Source of the DNA: CAWJKP01 sp963843465
Lineage (GTDB): Bacteria; Planctomycetota; Planctomycetia; Pirellulales; Thermoguttaceae
Direction of reading: 5' to 3'
NCBI GenBank assembly: GCA_963843465.1
Contig: CAWJKP010000001.1
Location: 1,612,001-1,676,000, forward strand
Length of the DNA stretch: 64,000 bases
Shown here: piece by piece, positions 1 through 8,535 of the stretch
How positions within the stretch are numbered: the stretch's first letter is position 1
Layout: the number at the start of each line of letters is the position of its first letter
Program-made: the position numbers and the translations under genes
The notes under the pieces: generated by a model
The model's input: the letters and a program-made list of their open reading frames with translations, nothing else
Told to the model about the DNA's origin: nothing
Database searches by the model: none

Positions 1-256
1 GAAGCCGAGTGCTGCGTTCCAGCCACCATCGGTAGAGGTCATCTAACTGGCGGGCTTCGTCCCAGGAAAACGAAGTCTCCCCACGCTCAACGTCGTTTGC
101 CCACTGGGAGCCACGTCGCCGAATGTTGTTGAGAATTGCCAAGCCGATGGAGATGGCTTCTTCGATGTCGCGGCAGAAGATGGCGGTTACATGGTCTGCC
201 TTCCAAGCCTCGACCCCTTCAGAGAGTCTCTGATAAAGTTCAAGTTGGTCTTGCAT
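1..256 (-). CDS. Hypothetical protein, C-terminus outside window
   Basis: I do not recognise this gene. Read on the minus strand from the ATG at 256, an open frame of 85 codons runs off the left edge without a stop. The protein begins MQDQLELYQRLSEGVEAW and is charged and helix-prone (for example AISIGLAILNNIRRRGSQW), which suits a small soluble helical protein. A purine-rich AAAGGAGG lies about 18 bases upstream of the ATG, further away than ideal, and a second GGAGGA sits beyond it. No membrane segment or signal peptide is visible. Codon use looks like that of the neighbours. The gene diverges from aspS. Confidence 0.5.
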   Translation of the reverse strand, partial: MQDQLELYQRLSEGVEAWKADHVTAIFCRDIEEAISIGLAILNNIRRRGSQWANDVERGETSFSWDEARQLDDLYRWWLERSTRL

Positions 257-489
257 ACCAGGCACAGGCACAAGCCTCCTTTGTTTCCTCCTGCCAACTT
301 ATTCTAGGATGGGCAATGCCGGATGGGATGTCAAGGGTTGGGAGCGGGCCAACCGGTTATCCAAGATTTGGCGGCGTTCTTCCTTACCGAAGTTCGAACT
401 CTACCACTACCGGGAGTTGAGGGGGTGTTCAGGATACGGTATCATGTTGTCATCCAGGTTCCCTCACCCTCCCCGAGAGGGCCTGGGTT

Positions 490-577
490 GTAGGGTGGGA
501 CAAGCTCGCGCAAGCGAGCGCCGGCCCACCAGTCCTGGTGGGCCGGCGGCCGCCAAGGCGGCCTGGTCCCACCCTAC
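490..577. repeat. Palindromic intergenic repeat, family A (copy 1)
   Basis: An imperfect inverted repeat. It opens with GTAGGGTGGGACAAGCTCGC and closes with the matching GGTCCCACCCTAC. An inner GCCGGCCCACCA / TGGTGGGCCGGC pair surrounds a short loop. It fills much of the 376-base gap between the partial gene and aspS, where I see nothing else. Related copies lie at 2431-2668, 5264-5358 and 6581-6678. The fold and dispersed intergenic placement resemble REP/MITE-type elements. Confidence 0.85.
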
Positions 578-632
578 GACTACCGGAAAGCCAAAGCAGG
601 ACGCTTCCCTTCTTGCGAAAAGGACCCTTGCG

Positions 633-2402
633 TTGCTTCGAACTCACACATGCGGAGAGCTGCGGCCGGAACAGGTCGGCCAACGGGTGACCTTGTGCGG
701 CTGGGTCGATACCTACCGTGACATGGGCGGGGTGTTGTTCGTCGACCTCCGCGACCGGTACGGCAAGACCCAAGTGGTCTTCGGGCCGGAAAGCGGCGCG
801 GCCAGCGTCAACCTGGGGCGGACCCTGCGGCCGGAGTTCGTGGTCTCCGTCACCGGCACGGTGGCCCATCGCCCTGAAGGGACAACCAACCCCAAGATCG
901 AAACGGGCCAGATCGAGATCCGCGTCCAACAGGTGAACGTCCTCAACCGCAGCCTCACGCCGCCTTTCCAGCCCACCGGCATGGACCTGCCGGGCGAGGA
1001 CCTGCGGCTGAAGTATCGCTACATCGACTTGCGGCGGCCCGAGATGCAGCGGACGATCCTGCTGCGGCACCGGATGATCAAGATCATGCGCGACTACTTC
1101 GACCAACAGGGCTTCGTCGACGTGGAGACCCCGATGCTCGGCCGCAGCACGCCCGAGGGCGCCCGCGACTATCTCGTCCCCAGCCGGGTGCAGCAGGGGA
1201 TGTTCTACGCCTTGCCGCAGTCGCCCCAGCTTTACAAGCAGATCCTGATGGTAGCCGGCTACGACCGTTACGTGCAGGTGGCCCGCTGCTTCCGCGACGA
1301 GGATCTGCGGGCGGACCGTCAGCCGGAGTTCACGCAGTTGGACGTGGAGATGTCGTTTGTCGAGGCCGGCGACGTGATGGCGGTCGTCGAAGGGGCGGTG
1401 GCCCGGCTGGCCAAGGAGGTTCTCGGCATCGAGTTGGCGCTGCCGCTGCCGCGGATGACCTACGACGAGGCGATGGAACGTTTTGGTCACGACGCGCCCG
1501 ACCTGCGGTTCGGCATGGAGTTGATCGACATTACCGAGCTGGCGGCCCAGACGGAGTTCCGCGTGTTCCACGACGTGGCGACGTCGAGCGGGCGGGTCCG
1601 CGGGATCAACGCCAAGGGGGCGGCCGGCAAATACTCGATCAAGACGATCGACGACCTGACGGCCTTCATCTGCCACGACTTCGGCGCCAAGGGGTTGGCC
1701 TGGTTCAAGGTCGACGAGGAGGGCAAACTCAGCTCCTCGATCGCCAAGCGGTTCACGCCCGAGATGTTGGAGCGGATCGGCCGGCGGATGGACGGCCGGC
1801 CGGGCGACCTGCTGCTGTTTGTGGCCGACAAGTGGGAGGTGACCTGCAAGTCGCTGCACGGTTTGCGGAAGCGGTTGGCGGCCGAGTTGAAGCTCTACGA
1901 CCCGAAAACCATGAATTTCTCCTGGGTGGTGGAGTTCCCCATGTTTGCCCGCGATGAAGAGGAGGGCGGCTGGGCGGCGATGCACCATCCCTTCACCTCG
2001 CCCCGACTCCGCGACGTGCCGCTGTTGGCGACCGACCCTGGCCAGTGCCGGGCACAAGCCTACGACCTGGTGATCAACGGCTTCGAGGCCGGCGGCGGCA
2101 CGATCCGTATCCACGACCAGAAGCTCCAGCAGCAGGTTTTCGGGCTGTTGGGGATTGACGAGCAACAGGCCCGCGAACGCTTCGGGTTCCTGCTGGACGC
2201 GCTTCAGTTTGGGGCCCCGCCGCACGGCGGCATCGCCTTGGGAATCGACCGCCTGGTGATGCTTTTCTGCGGGCTGGACAACATCCGCGACTGCATCGCC
2301 TTCCCCAAGACCCAGCGTGCGACCGACCTGATGACCGGGGCGCCCGGCGAAGTCGATCCCAAGCAACTGCGGGAGTTGGGGATCAAGCTCAACAAGCCGT
2401 AG
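633..2402 (+). CDS. aspS: Aspartyl-tRNA synthetase (class II)
   Basis: Charges tRNA-Asp (possibly also tRNA-Asn) with aspartate in the cytoplasm. The 589-residue product has the length of bacterial AspRS. It carries an N-terminal OB anticodon-binding domain (about 1-110, with GELRPEQVGQRVTLCGWVD), motif 2 around 218-240 (RCFRDEDLRADRQPEFTQ), a bacterial GAD-type insertion, and motif 3 near 532-541 (GGIALGIDRL) followed by the conserved AFPKTQ tail. The open frame extends upstream through repeat A, but that part is low-complexity translated repeat. I chose the TTG at 633 because it gives the usual N-terminus MLRTHTCGEL and has AAAAGGA about 9 bases upstream. No frame disruption. Confidence 0.97.
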   Translation: MLRTHTCGELRPEQVGQRVTLCGWVDTYRDMGGVLFVDLRDRYGKTQVVFGPESGAASVNLGRTLRPEFVVSVTGTVAHRPEGTTNPKIETGQIEIRVQQVNVLNRSLTPPFQPTGMDLPGEDLRLKYRYIDLRRPEMQRTILLRHRMIKIMRDYFDQQGFVDVETPMLGRSTPEGARDYLVPSRVQQGMFYALPQSPQLYKQILMVAGYDRYVQVARCFRDEDLRADRQPEFTQLDVEMSFVEAGDVMAVVEGAVARLAKEVLGIELALPLPRMTYDEAMERFGHDAPDLRFGMELIDITELAAQTEFRVFHDVATSSGRVRGINAKGAAGKYSIKTIDDLTAFICHDFGAKGLAWFKVDEEGKLSSSIAKRFTPEMLERIGRRMDGRPGDLLLFVADKWEVTCKSLHGLRKRLAAELKLYDPKTMNFSWVVEFPMFARDEEEGGWAAMHHPFTSPRLRDVPLLATDPGQCRAQAYDLVINGFEAGGGTIRIHDQKLQQQVFGLLGIDEQQARERFGFLLDALQFGAPPHGGIALGIDRLVMLFCGLDNIRDCIAFPKTQRATDLMTGAPGEVDPKQLRELGIKLNKP

Positions 2403-2430
2403 AGCAGGCCGTAGAAACGACTTGGGAGCT

Positions 2431-2668
2431 GTAGGGTGGGGCAAGGCCGCCTTGGCGGCCGCCGGCCCACCAAGAGACGTGGGGTGGGTTTTAGCCCGCC
2501 TTCACGACGCAGTACCGACAATACAAGGGTGCGAGGAAGGTTGGGAATGTCCCAGGGGCGGGCTAAAGCCTACCCTACGTCTGGTGGGCCGGCGCTCGCG
2601 TACGCGAGCTGGTCCTACCCTACGTCTGGTGGGCCGGCGCTCGCGTACGCGAGCTGGTCCCACCCTAC
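2431..2668. repeat. Nested composite of palindromic repeats, family A (copy 2)
   Basis: The outer arms are family A (GTAGGGTGGGGCAAGG... and ...GGTCCCACCCTAC). Between them is a different palindrome with arms around GTGGGTTTTAGCCCGCC and GGCGGGCTAAAGCCTACC. The right arm is duplicated in tandem: 2579-2623 and 2624-2668 are 45-base near-identical copies. It fills the gap between aspS and the redoxin gene and ends about 20 bases before the latter's ATG. Confidence 0.85.
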
Positions 2669-2688
2669 TAGAAGAACTAGGTGATCGG

Positions 2689-3414
2689 ATGGCTAACCAC
2701 GGCAAGCAGCGATGGATGGGAAGCCTGGGCGTTTGCCTGGCTGCCCTGTGCGTGGGCTGTTCCGGCGGGCAGAAACCATCGCCCGCAGGCGCCGGCGAAT
2801 CGGCCGGCAGCGCGGCCGGGCAGCCGCGAAGTGGGCCGGCGGCGGCGGTCGATTCCCAGGCCGCCGGGGCGGGACCAGCGGCAGCCGCTCCCGCTCCGCC
2901 GCCGAGCATCCCCAAGGTCTACTTGACGGAGGAACAGCGAAAAAGCTCCCTCCTCCGCGTCGCCGATCTTCTGCCCGACGCAACCCTTGCGAACCTGTCG
3001 GGCAAGACCCTCTCGATCCGCGGGCAATTCGGCAAGCATCTTACGGTGCTGGTCTTCTTCCATGCCGGGGGGGTGGTCGGTAGCATGCGTTCCAAGGAGC
3101 TGCTCCAGGATCTCGATCGCGACGTGGTGGCCGCCCAGGGCAAGAAGGGAGTGGCCGTGATCGCCGTGGATGTCCGCGATCCGCCGGAGACGGTCAAGGA
3201 TCTTGTCCAAGAGGCCCGAGTCAGCTATCCGGTGCTCTTGGACAGCGACGGCGTCTACTTCGCCAAAGTGGCCACCGGCGTGTTCCCCCGCATCTACGCC
3301 CTGGATCCCGAGGGCAAGGTCCTTTGGTTTGACCTCGAATACTCGACCACCACCCGTTATAGCCTGAAGCAGACGATCCTCTCCGTCCTCGGTGAGTCGC
3401 CCCAGGGATTCTGA
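2689..3414 (+). CDS. Redoxin/thioredoxin-fold lipoprotein lacking the CxxC motif
   Basis: A 241-residue exported protein. It has a basic start, a hydrophobic stretch and a lipobox-like LCVGC with Cys24 as the probable lipidated residue. A Pro/Ala/Gly-rich linker follows (about 25-85). From about 95 the C-terminal domain has an AhpC/TlpA thioredoxin fold: LSIRGQFGKHLTVLVFFHAG, a VAVIAVDV strand, and a YPVLLDSDG...YALDPEGKV end typical of redoxins. At the catalytic position, where FWATWCPPC is expected, it reads FFHAGGVVGSMR, so both cysteines are missing. A disulfide reductase role is therefore unlikely; a structural or peroxiredoxin-like role is possible. Start ATG 2689 chosen for the signal peptide; longer starts run into repeat A. 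Confidence 0.75.
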   Translation: MANHGKQRWMGSLGVCLAALCVGCSGGQKPSPAGAGESAGSAAGQPRSGPAAAVDSQAAGAGPAAAAPAPPPSIPKVYLTEEQRKSSLLRVADLLPDATLANLSGKTLSIRGQFGKHLTVLVFFHAGGVVGSMRSKELLQDLDRDVVAAQGKKGVAVIAVDVRDPPETVKDLVQEARVSYPVLLDSDGVYFAKVATGVFPRIYALDPEGKVLWFDLEYSTTTRYSLKQTILSVLGESPQGF

Positions 3415-3567
3415 AGCTGACAGCGGGGTTCTCATCCCTGCCATACCCCTCGGGGAAACATTTAGCAGGCATCCGGTGATTCCCCGATACAACGGGGGCG
3501 TATTGATTGGCTACCATTGGGACGACTTTGAAGGGTCGAAACGCCTACCGCAACGGAGACAAGGTCG

Positions 3568-5241
3568 ATGCCCAGCGATTACCGCTACTCGGCGATCCGG
3601 GACTTGCGAGACAAGGAACTCCATTTCGCTTCCCGGGAGAGGAGGTTGGCGGCCATCCGTCGCGCGGAAGATCTGTTGATCGAAGCAGACGCCGCCACCG
3701 AGTACCCTTGCGTGGAGGTCCACCGGGCCTTGACATGCCGGGCGCCCGAAACGCACCCTGACGACTGGATTTCCGGCCAGGACCTGCGCCACGACCTGCA
3801 ATTGCTGGTCGACGATCTCTCCGACTCGGTGGCCGTCTCGGCCGAGGCCGCCGGGCAGCGGGTGCTGACCATCGCCCAACTGGCCAAGGAGCTGAACGTC
3901 TCGACCAAGACCATTTCCCGCTGGCGCCGGCTGGGGCTGGTCAGCCGCCGCTTCCTCTTCGCCGGTCGCAAGCGGCTGGGGTTCCTGCAAAGCTCGGTCG
4001 ACCGGTTCGTGGCGCGGAACCGCGTCCGCGTACTGCGGGGATCGCAGTTCAGCCAGTTGACGGACGAGGAGCGGGAGGCGATCATCCGCCGGGGCCGCGC
4101 GCTGGCCCAGGCCGGCCACTGCCCGGCGGCCGTGACCAGGCAGTTGTCGCAGGAGGCAGGTCGCAGCGCGGAGACCATTCGCTACACCCTGCGGCATTTC
4201 GACCAGGCCCATCCGGGCGAGGCCATTTTTCCCGGCTACCACGGCCCTTTGCGGGACGAGACCAAGGGGAAGATCTACCAACTCTACCGCCGCGGAGAGT
4301 CGGTCGTCTCGCTGGCGCAGCGATTCTACCGGACGAAGAAAGGGATCCGCCGGATCGTGGCCGAGATGCGGGCCCGCCGCATCAGCGAGTTGCCGCTGAG
4401 CTACGTCCCCAACGAGCAGTTCGCCCTGGTCCACAGCAAGAAGGAGGAGCAGCAGATCGTGCGGGCGATGCCCCGCAGCGGCGAGCCGGCCCGCAAGCTC
4501 CGTGCCCCCGCTGGCCTGCCGGCCTACCTGGCCAGCCTCTACAAGGTGCCGCTGTTGACCCGGGAGCAGGAGGCCCACCTGTTCCGCAAGATGAACTACC
4601 TCAAGTACCGGGCGAGCAAGCTGCGCGAGAAGCTCGACCCGGCCCGGCCGCAGAGCAAGCTCATGAACCGCATCGAGAAGCTCTACGACGAGGCGGTGGC
4701 CACGAAGAACCAGATCGTTTGCGCCAACCTGCGGCTGGTGGTCTCGATCGCCAAGCGCAGGGTCGGCCCGGCGGAGAACTTCTTCGAGCTGGTCAGCGAC
4801 GGCAATATGTCGCTGATCCGCGCGGTGGAGCGGTTCGATTTCGCCCGCGGCAACAAGTTCAGCACCTATGCCAGTTGGGCGATCATGAAGAACTTCTCCC
4901 GCAGCATCCCCGACGAGTACCGGCACCACGACCGCTTCCGCACCAGCCACCGTGAGACCTTCAGCGCCACCGAGGACTGCCGCAGCAGCCAGTACGACCT
5001 GGAGACGGCGCAGACCCGCCGCGAGTCGCAGGTGGAGACGATCCTCGGCGGGCTGGACGCCCGGGAAAAGGAGATCGTCATCCGCCGATTCGGCCTCGAC
5101 CGGCAGCAGAATCCGCTGACGCTCAAACAGGTCGGCGCGGAGATGGGGGTCACCAAGGAACGGATCCGCCAGTTGGAGAGCCGGGCGTTACAGAAGCTGC
5201 GGCGGGCCGCCGAACAGGCGAAGATCGAGTTCTTCTGTTGA
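3568..5241 (+). CDS. Sigma-70 family RNA polymerase sigma factor with HTH-rich N-terminal extension
   Basis: A 557-residue sigma factor. The C-terminal half has the RpoD-like core: region 1.2-like (about 317-345), region 2 (about 378-455, with NLRLVVSIAKR, DGNMSLIRAVERFD and FSTYASWAIMKNF), a short region 3, and region 4 (about 495-547, LTLKQVGAEMGVTKERIRQL). The N-terminal 310 residues are unusual. A MerR/excisionase-like HTH lies at about 98-150 (VLTIAQLAKELNVSTKTISRW), followed by two more HTH-like segments at about 163-213 and 228-270. Acidic region 1.1 is missing. I infer an alternative sigma factor whose promoter choice is modulated by the extra DNA-binding modules. Start ATG 3568 follows a GGAGACAAGG sequence. 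No disruption. Confidence 0.88.
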   Translation: MPSDYRYSAIRDLRDKELHFASRERRLAAIRRAEDLLIEADAATEYPCVEVHRALTCRAPETHPDDWISGQDLRHDLQLLVDDLSDSVAVSAEAAGQRVLTIAQLAKELNVSTKTISRWRRLGLVSRRFLFAGRKRLGFLQSSVDRFVARNRVRVLRGSQFSQLTDEEREAIIRRGRALAQAGHCPAAVTRQLSQEAGRSAETIRYTLRHFDQAHPGEAIFPGYHGPLRDETKGKIYQLYRRGESVVSLAQRFYRTKKGIRRIVAEMRARRISELPLSYVPNEQFALVHSKKEEQQIVRAMPRSGEPARKLRAPAGLPAYLASLYKVPLLTREQEAHLFRKMNYLKYRASKLREKLDPARPQSKLMNRIEKLYDEAVATKNQIVCANLRLVVSIAKRRVGPAENFFELVSDGNMSLIRAVERFDFARGNKFSTYASWAIMKNFSRSIPDEYRHHDRFRTSHRETFSATEDCRSSQYDLETAQTRRESQVETILGGLDAREKEIVIRRFGLDRQQNPLTLKQVGAEMGVTKERIRQLESRALQKLRRAAEQAKIEFFC

Positions 5242-5263
5242 GGCTCAGAGGCTGCGTATCTTT

Positions 5264-5358
5264 GTAGGGTGGGACAAGCTCGCCTTGGGCGAGCGCCGGC
5301 CCACCAGGCGCCGCCATAGGTGGGCCGGCGCTCGCTGCGCGAGCTTGTCCCACCCTAC
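5264..5358. repeat. Palindromic intergenic repeat, family A (copy 3)
   Basis: Arms GTAGGGTGGGACAAGCTCGC and GCGAGCTTGTCCCACCCTAC, with an inner GCGCCGGCCCACC / GGTGGGCCGGCGC pair. It lies between the converging ends of the sigma-factor gene and pheA, and its stem could also act as a bidirectional terminator. Confidence 0.85.
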
Positions 5359-5368
5359 GACTGACGGC

Positions 5369-6465
5369 TTATTCACCGGGCAGCGATGCGGGGAAGGATC
5401 CGAGGACCTCCAGCCTCAGGGTCTTCTTCGCCAGGGAGTCGACGGCCCGGCGGACGCGGGGATCGCTCTGGTGGCCTTCCAACTCGATGAAGAACAGGTA
5501 CGCCCGGCCCGACCCGGGGACCGGGAACGACTCGATCCAGGTCATGTTCAGGCGGTTCCTCTTGATCACCGCCAGGGCATCGACCAGGGCCCCGAAGCGG
5601 TGTTCCGTCTGGAACATCATGGCCACTTTGTCGTTGCCCGTCCGCGGCGCGGTCTGCTCGGCGATCACGGCGAAGCGGGTGGAGTTGTCCGGGTTGTCTT
5701 CGATCTGCTCGGCCAGGACGGACAGCCCGTAGTGGAGGCCCGCCTGAAGACTGGCGATGGCCGCGGCGCCGGGCTTCTCATTGGCCAGTTGGGCCGCCGT
5801 CGAGGTGCTGGTCACCTCGATGGTCCGCGCCCGGGCAAATGCTTGGCCAGCCAGTTGCGGCATTGCGAGAGGGCCTGCGGCTTGCTGTAGACCTCGCGGA
5901 CCTCGGTCCGCGGGCACTTGCCCAGGAGCGTGTGGTGGATCGGCAGTTGCACCTCGCCGCACATCCGCACCGGCAGCCGGGTGAACATCTCCAGCGTGTC
6001 GGCGATGCGGCCATCGGTGGAGTTCTCGATCGGCACCAGGCCAAACTGCGACTGGCCCCGGTTGACCTCCTCGAAGACGGCGGCAATGGTGCCCACGGGC
6101 GTCAGCTCGGCCGTCTGCCCGAAACGATGGATGGCGGCCAGGTGGCTGTAACTGTACTCGGGCCCCAGGTAGGCGACCGTCACGGCGTGCAGCAGGGACC
6201 GCGACCCGCTGACGATCTCCCGGAAGGCCGCGCGGATCGCCCGGCCCGGCAGGGGACCTTTGCTCAGCTCCACGAGCCGGGCAACGGCCTGCTCTTCCTC
6301 TCCCAACACGAACGCCGGCTGACCGGCGGCTTGCCTGGCCTTGCCGACCTTCAGCGCCAACTGGGCTCGCTGGTTCATCAGCTTGAGCTGCTCGTGATCG
6401 AGCCGCTGGAGTTGCGACTCCAGGGCCGGCAAACTGTTGGAACGCGAGGCGGCGGATCGTTTCAT
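5369..6465 (-). CDS. pheA: Chorismate mutase / prephenate dehydratase (one-base frameshift)
   Basis: A bifunctional enzyme of phenylalanine synthesis: chorismate to prephenate to phenylpyruvate. The N-terminal chorismate mutase helices (about 10-90) include LDHEQLKLMNQRAQLALKVG. The prephenate dehydratase domain begins VAYLGPEYSYSHLAA, contains PIENSTDG and ends with the catalytic NSTRF. A C-terminal ACT regulatory domain (about 285-360) has HRFGALVDALAVI, with ESFP where ESRP is usual. The reading frame breaks near 5828-5835: restoring one G in the GGG run rejoins ...AKHLPG to ARTIEVT. The repaired length of about 366 residues is normal. ATG 6465 has AAAAGG about 10 bases upstream. Feedback control by phenylalanine is likely from the ACT domain. 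Confidence 0.93.
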
Positions 6466-6580
6466 CCCAGTGGACCTTTTTGTCTCGGCCTCTATGGAGT
6501 CCCGTGTTGATTGGCTAACGCGTGCCACATAAACCATACTTTACGGAATGATCCTTCGATTCTCATCCCCCCAAAGTTGG

Positions 6581-6678
6581 GTAGGGTGGGACAAGCTCGC
6601 GCTAGCGAGCGCCGGCCCACCAATCCTTTTCGGAGCTGGTGGGCCGGCGGCCGACAAGGCGGCCTAGTCCCACCCTAC
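6581..6678. repeat. Palindromic intergenic repeat, family A (copy 4)
   Basis: Arms GTAGGGTGGGACAAGCTCGC and GGCCTAGTCCCACCCTAC, with an inner GCCGGCCCACCA / TGGTGGGCCGGC pair. It lies between the divergent starts of pheA and the DHH phosphoesterase. The rest of this 363-base gap holds only the possible promoter noted next. Confidence 0.85.
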
Positions 6679-6685
6679 GCCTGCG

Positions 6686-6716
6686 TGCCAGCCATCGCCG
6701 CAGGGGAAGGTATAAT
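6686..6716 (+). promoter_or_regulatory. Possible sigma-70 promoter upstream of the DHH phosphoesterase gene
   Basis: A perfect TATAAT -10 hexamer at 6711-6716 stands out in GC-rich DNA about 112 bases before the TTG start at 6829. The best -35 match (TGCCAG at 6686-6691, spacer 19) is poor, so this is only a candidate. Confidence 0.35.
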
Positions 6717-6828
6717 TTGTTTCGGTCGGGGTACTTGTGGTGGGCCTCGCTCCGCTTGACCCGCCGAACACTCCCCCGGAGGGGTAGAGGACTTCGACGC
6801 CACACGGATAGATCGAGGAGATACGAAC

Positions 6829-7851
6829 TTGTCCGAGATGTTGCTAGGCACGGCTATCAGTACCCCATCTTCAGGGGTTGATTGGTCCCGATTCGTGGAG
6901 TTGATTGGCGGTCACCAGCGATTCGTCCTGACGACCCACATCCGGTCCGATGCGGACGCCTTGGGAAGCCAGTTGGGGATGGCGGGCGTGTTGGAAACGC
7001 TGGGCAAAGAAGTGCTCTGTGTCAACGCCTCGGAGGTCCCTCGCAGCCTCCGCTTCCTCGACCCGTCCGGGAAGGTCCGACGGTTGGGAGTCGAGGTCAG
7101 CCCCGAGGCGATCGAGGCTTACGAGGTGCTGATCGTCCTGGATACGAGCGCCTTGCGCAACTGGCCGAGATGGGCGACGTGCTCCGCACGACCCGGCTGA
7201 AGAAGGCGGTGATGGACCATCACGTGGGCAACGACGATCTGGGGGCCGAGCTGTTCAAGGATACCCGTTACGAGGCATCGGGGCGGCTGGTGGCCGAGGC
7301 GGCTGCACACTTGGGGGTGCGGATCACGCCCGAGATCGCCCGGCCGTTGTTCGCGGCGTTGGCCACCGATACCGGCTGGTTCCGCTTCGCCTCGACCTCC
7401 AGCGAGACCTTCCGCCTGGCCGCCGAGCTGGTCGACGCCGGCGCGTCGCCGGCCGCCCTCTACAAGGAACTCTACGAGAACGACGCGCTGGGCCGGCTGC
7501 GGCTGGTGGGCCTGGCGATGGCCAAGGTCCAGACCGAGTTAGGGGGACGCCTGGTCTACACCTCGATCAGCCGCGAAGACTTCCTGGCCGCCGGGGCGGA
7601 GCCCTCCGACAGCGAGGACATCGTCAACATGATGCTCGCCGTGGGCGGGACGGAGATGGCCGTGATCTTCGTGGAGCAGGCCGGCGGCGGCTTCAAGATC
7701 AGCTTCCGCAGCCGTTGCGACGTGGATTGCAACCGCGTCGCCGCGACTTTCGGCGGCGGCGGTCACAAGAAAGCGGCGGGCGCCTTCATCGCCGGTTCCT
7801 TGGAAGAGGCCCAGGCCAAGGCGCTTGACGCCGTGCGCGGCCATGCGATAA
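6829..7851 (+). CDS. NrnA-type DHH phosphoesterase (oligoribonuclease/pAp phosphatase family; frameshifted)
   Basis: Members of this family degrade short RNA oligonucleotides and dephosphorylate pAp or cyclic-di-nucleotide products. The DHH domain shows HIRSDADALGSQLG near residue 40, VLIVLDTSA, and the signature MDHHVGND. The DHHA1 domain ends with FGGGGHKKAAGAF. TTG 6829 is preceded by GAGGAG 8 bases upstream. The frame breaks near 7155, where TTGCGCAA should read TTGGCGCAA to give LAQLAEMGD. The end is also unclear: the frame runs on past repeat E into the Rieske gene, but a one-base change near 7838 would give VRAMR and the TAA at 7849-7851. About 340 residues when repaired, normal for the family. 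It precedes the Rieske gene in the same direction. Confidence 0.85.
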
Positions 7852-7852
7852 T

Positions 7853-7907
7853 CGTACTCGTCACGCTCCGCGTGACGAACACCCTCACGCGGAGCGTGAG
7901 GAGTACG
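7853..7907. repeat. Palindromic repeat, family E (copy 1)
   Basis: Outer arms CGTACTC / GAGTACG enclose TCACGCTCCGCGTGA and TCACGCGGAGCGTGA hairpins. It lies directly after the DHH gene and 16 bases before the Rieske ATG. A related copy is at 54698-54768. Confidence 0.8.
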
Positions 7908-7923
7908 CCTTCGGAGACGATCG

Positions 7924-8498
7924 ATGACTCCCCCCGCCGAGAACGCTCGCGGCGATGCCGCGCCGGGTGTCCACTTGGACCGTCGCCGCGGCTTCTTCGC
8001 CAAGTCACTGGCGCTGTTGCTGGGCGCGGCGGCCTATACGGTGCCTGCGGCCGCGGCCGTGGTCGCCTTTTTCAGCCGCTCCGCCAGAAGGGCCAGGCGG
8101 GACAGTTCCTCCGCGTGACTTCGCTGGAGATGTTGCCCGACGACGGCACGCCCCGCAAGTTTCCCGCGATCATGGACCGCTCGGACGGCTGGAACCGCTT
8201 CCCTCACGAACCGGTGGGCGCGGTCTATCTTCGCCGTGGGCAGGATGGCAATCCGCAGGCCATCCAGGTGGTCTGCCCACATGCCGGCTGTGCCGTGGAG
8301 TACGACGCCGCCAACAACAGCTTCTTCTGTCCCTGCCACGGCGCCCGGTTCGACCTGCGGGGAAAACGGCTTGGCGGCACCTCGCCCAGTCCTCGCGACC
8401 TGGATACCTTGGAGGTCCAGATCCGCAACGCGAGCGAGGTTTGGGTGAAGTTTCAGAGCTTCCTCGGCGGCGTGCCGCAGAAGATCGCCGACGCCTGA
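7924..8498 (+). CDS. Rieske 2Fe-2S protein of a cytochrome bc-type complex (frameshifted)
   Basis: Iron-sulfur subunit that accepts electrons from quinol in bc/b6f-type complexes. The N-terminus has a twin-arginine start (DRRRGFFAK) and one hydrophobic anchor (SLALLLGAAAYTVPAAAAVV), as in membrane-anchored Rieske proteins. The cluster-binding motifs CPHAGC and CPCHG are intact near the C-terminus, so the protein can hold a 2Fe-2S cluster with two His and two Cys ligands. The frame breaks near 8075: AGCCGCTCC should read AGCCCGCTCC, rejoining AFFS to PLRQKGQAGQF. Repaired length is about 191 residues. The cytochrome b-c gene follows after a 452-base gap in the same direction; the two almost certainly form one complex. 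Confidence 0.9.
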
Positions 8499-8535
8499 GA
8501 GCCCTTCGTCCTCACCTTTCGATAATGGAGCGAGG

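Noticed and set aside
450..2444. Long minus-strand open frame opposite aspS
   Set aside because: aspS is unambiguous on the plus strand; the opposite frame has no recognisable domain and is typical of GC-rich antisense frames.
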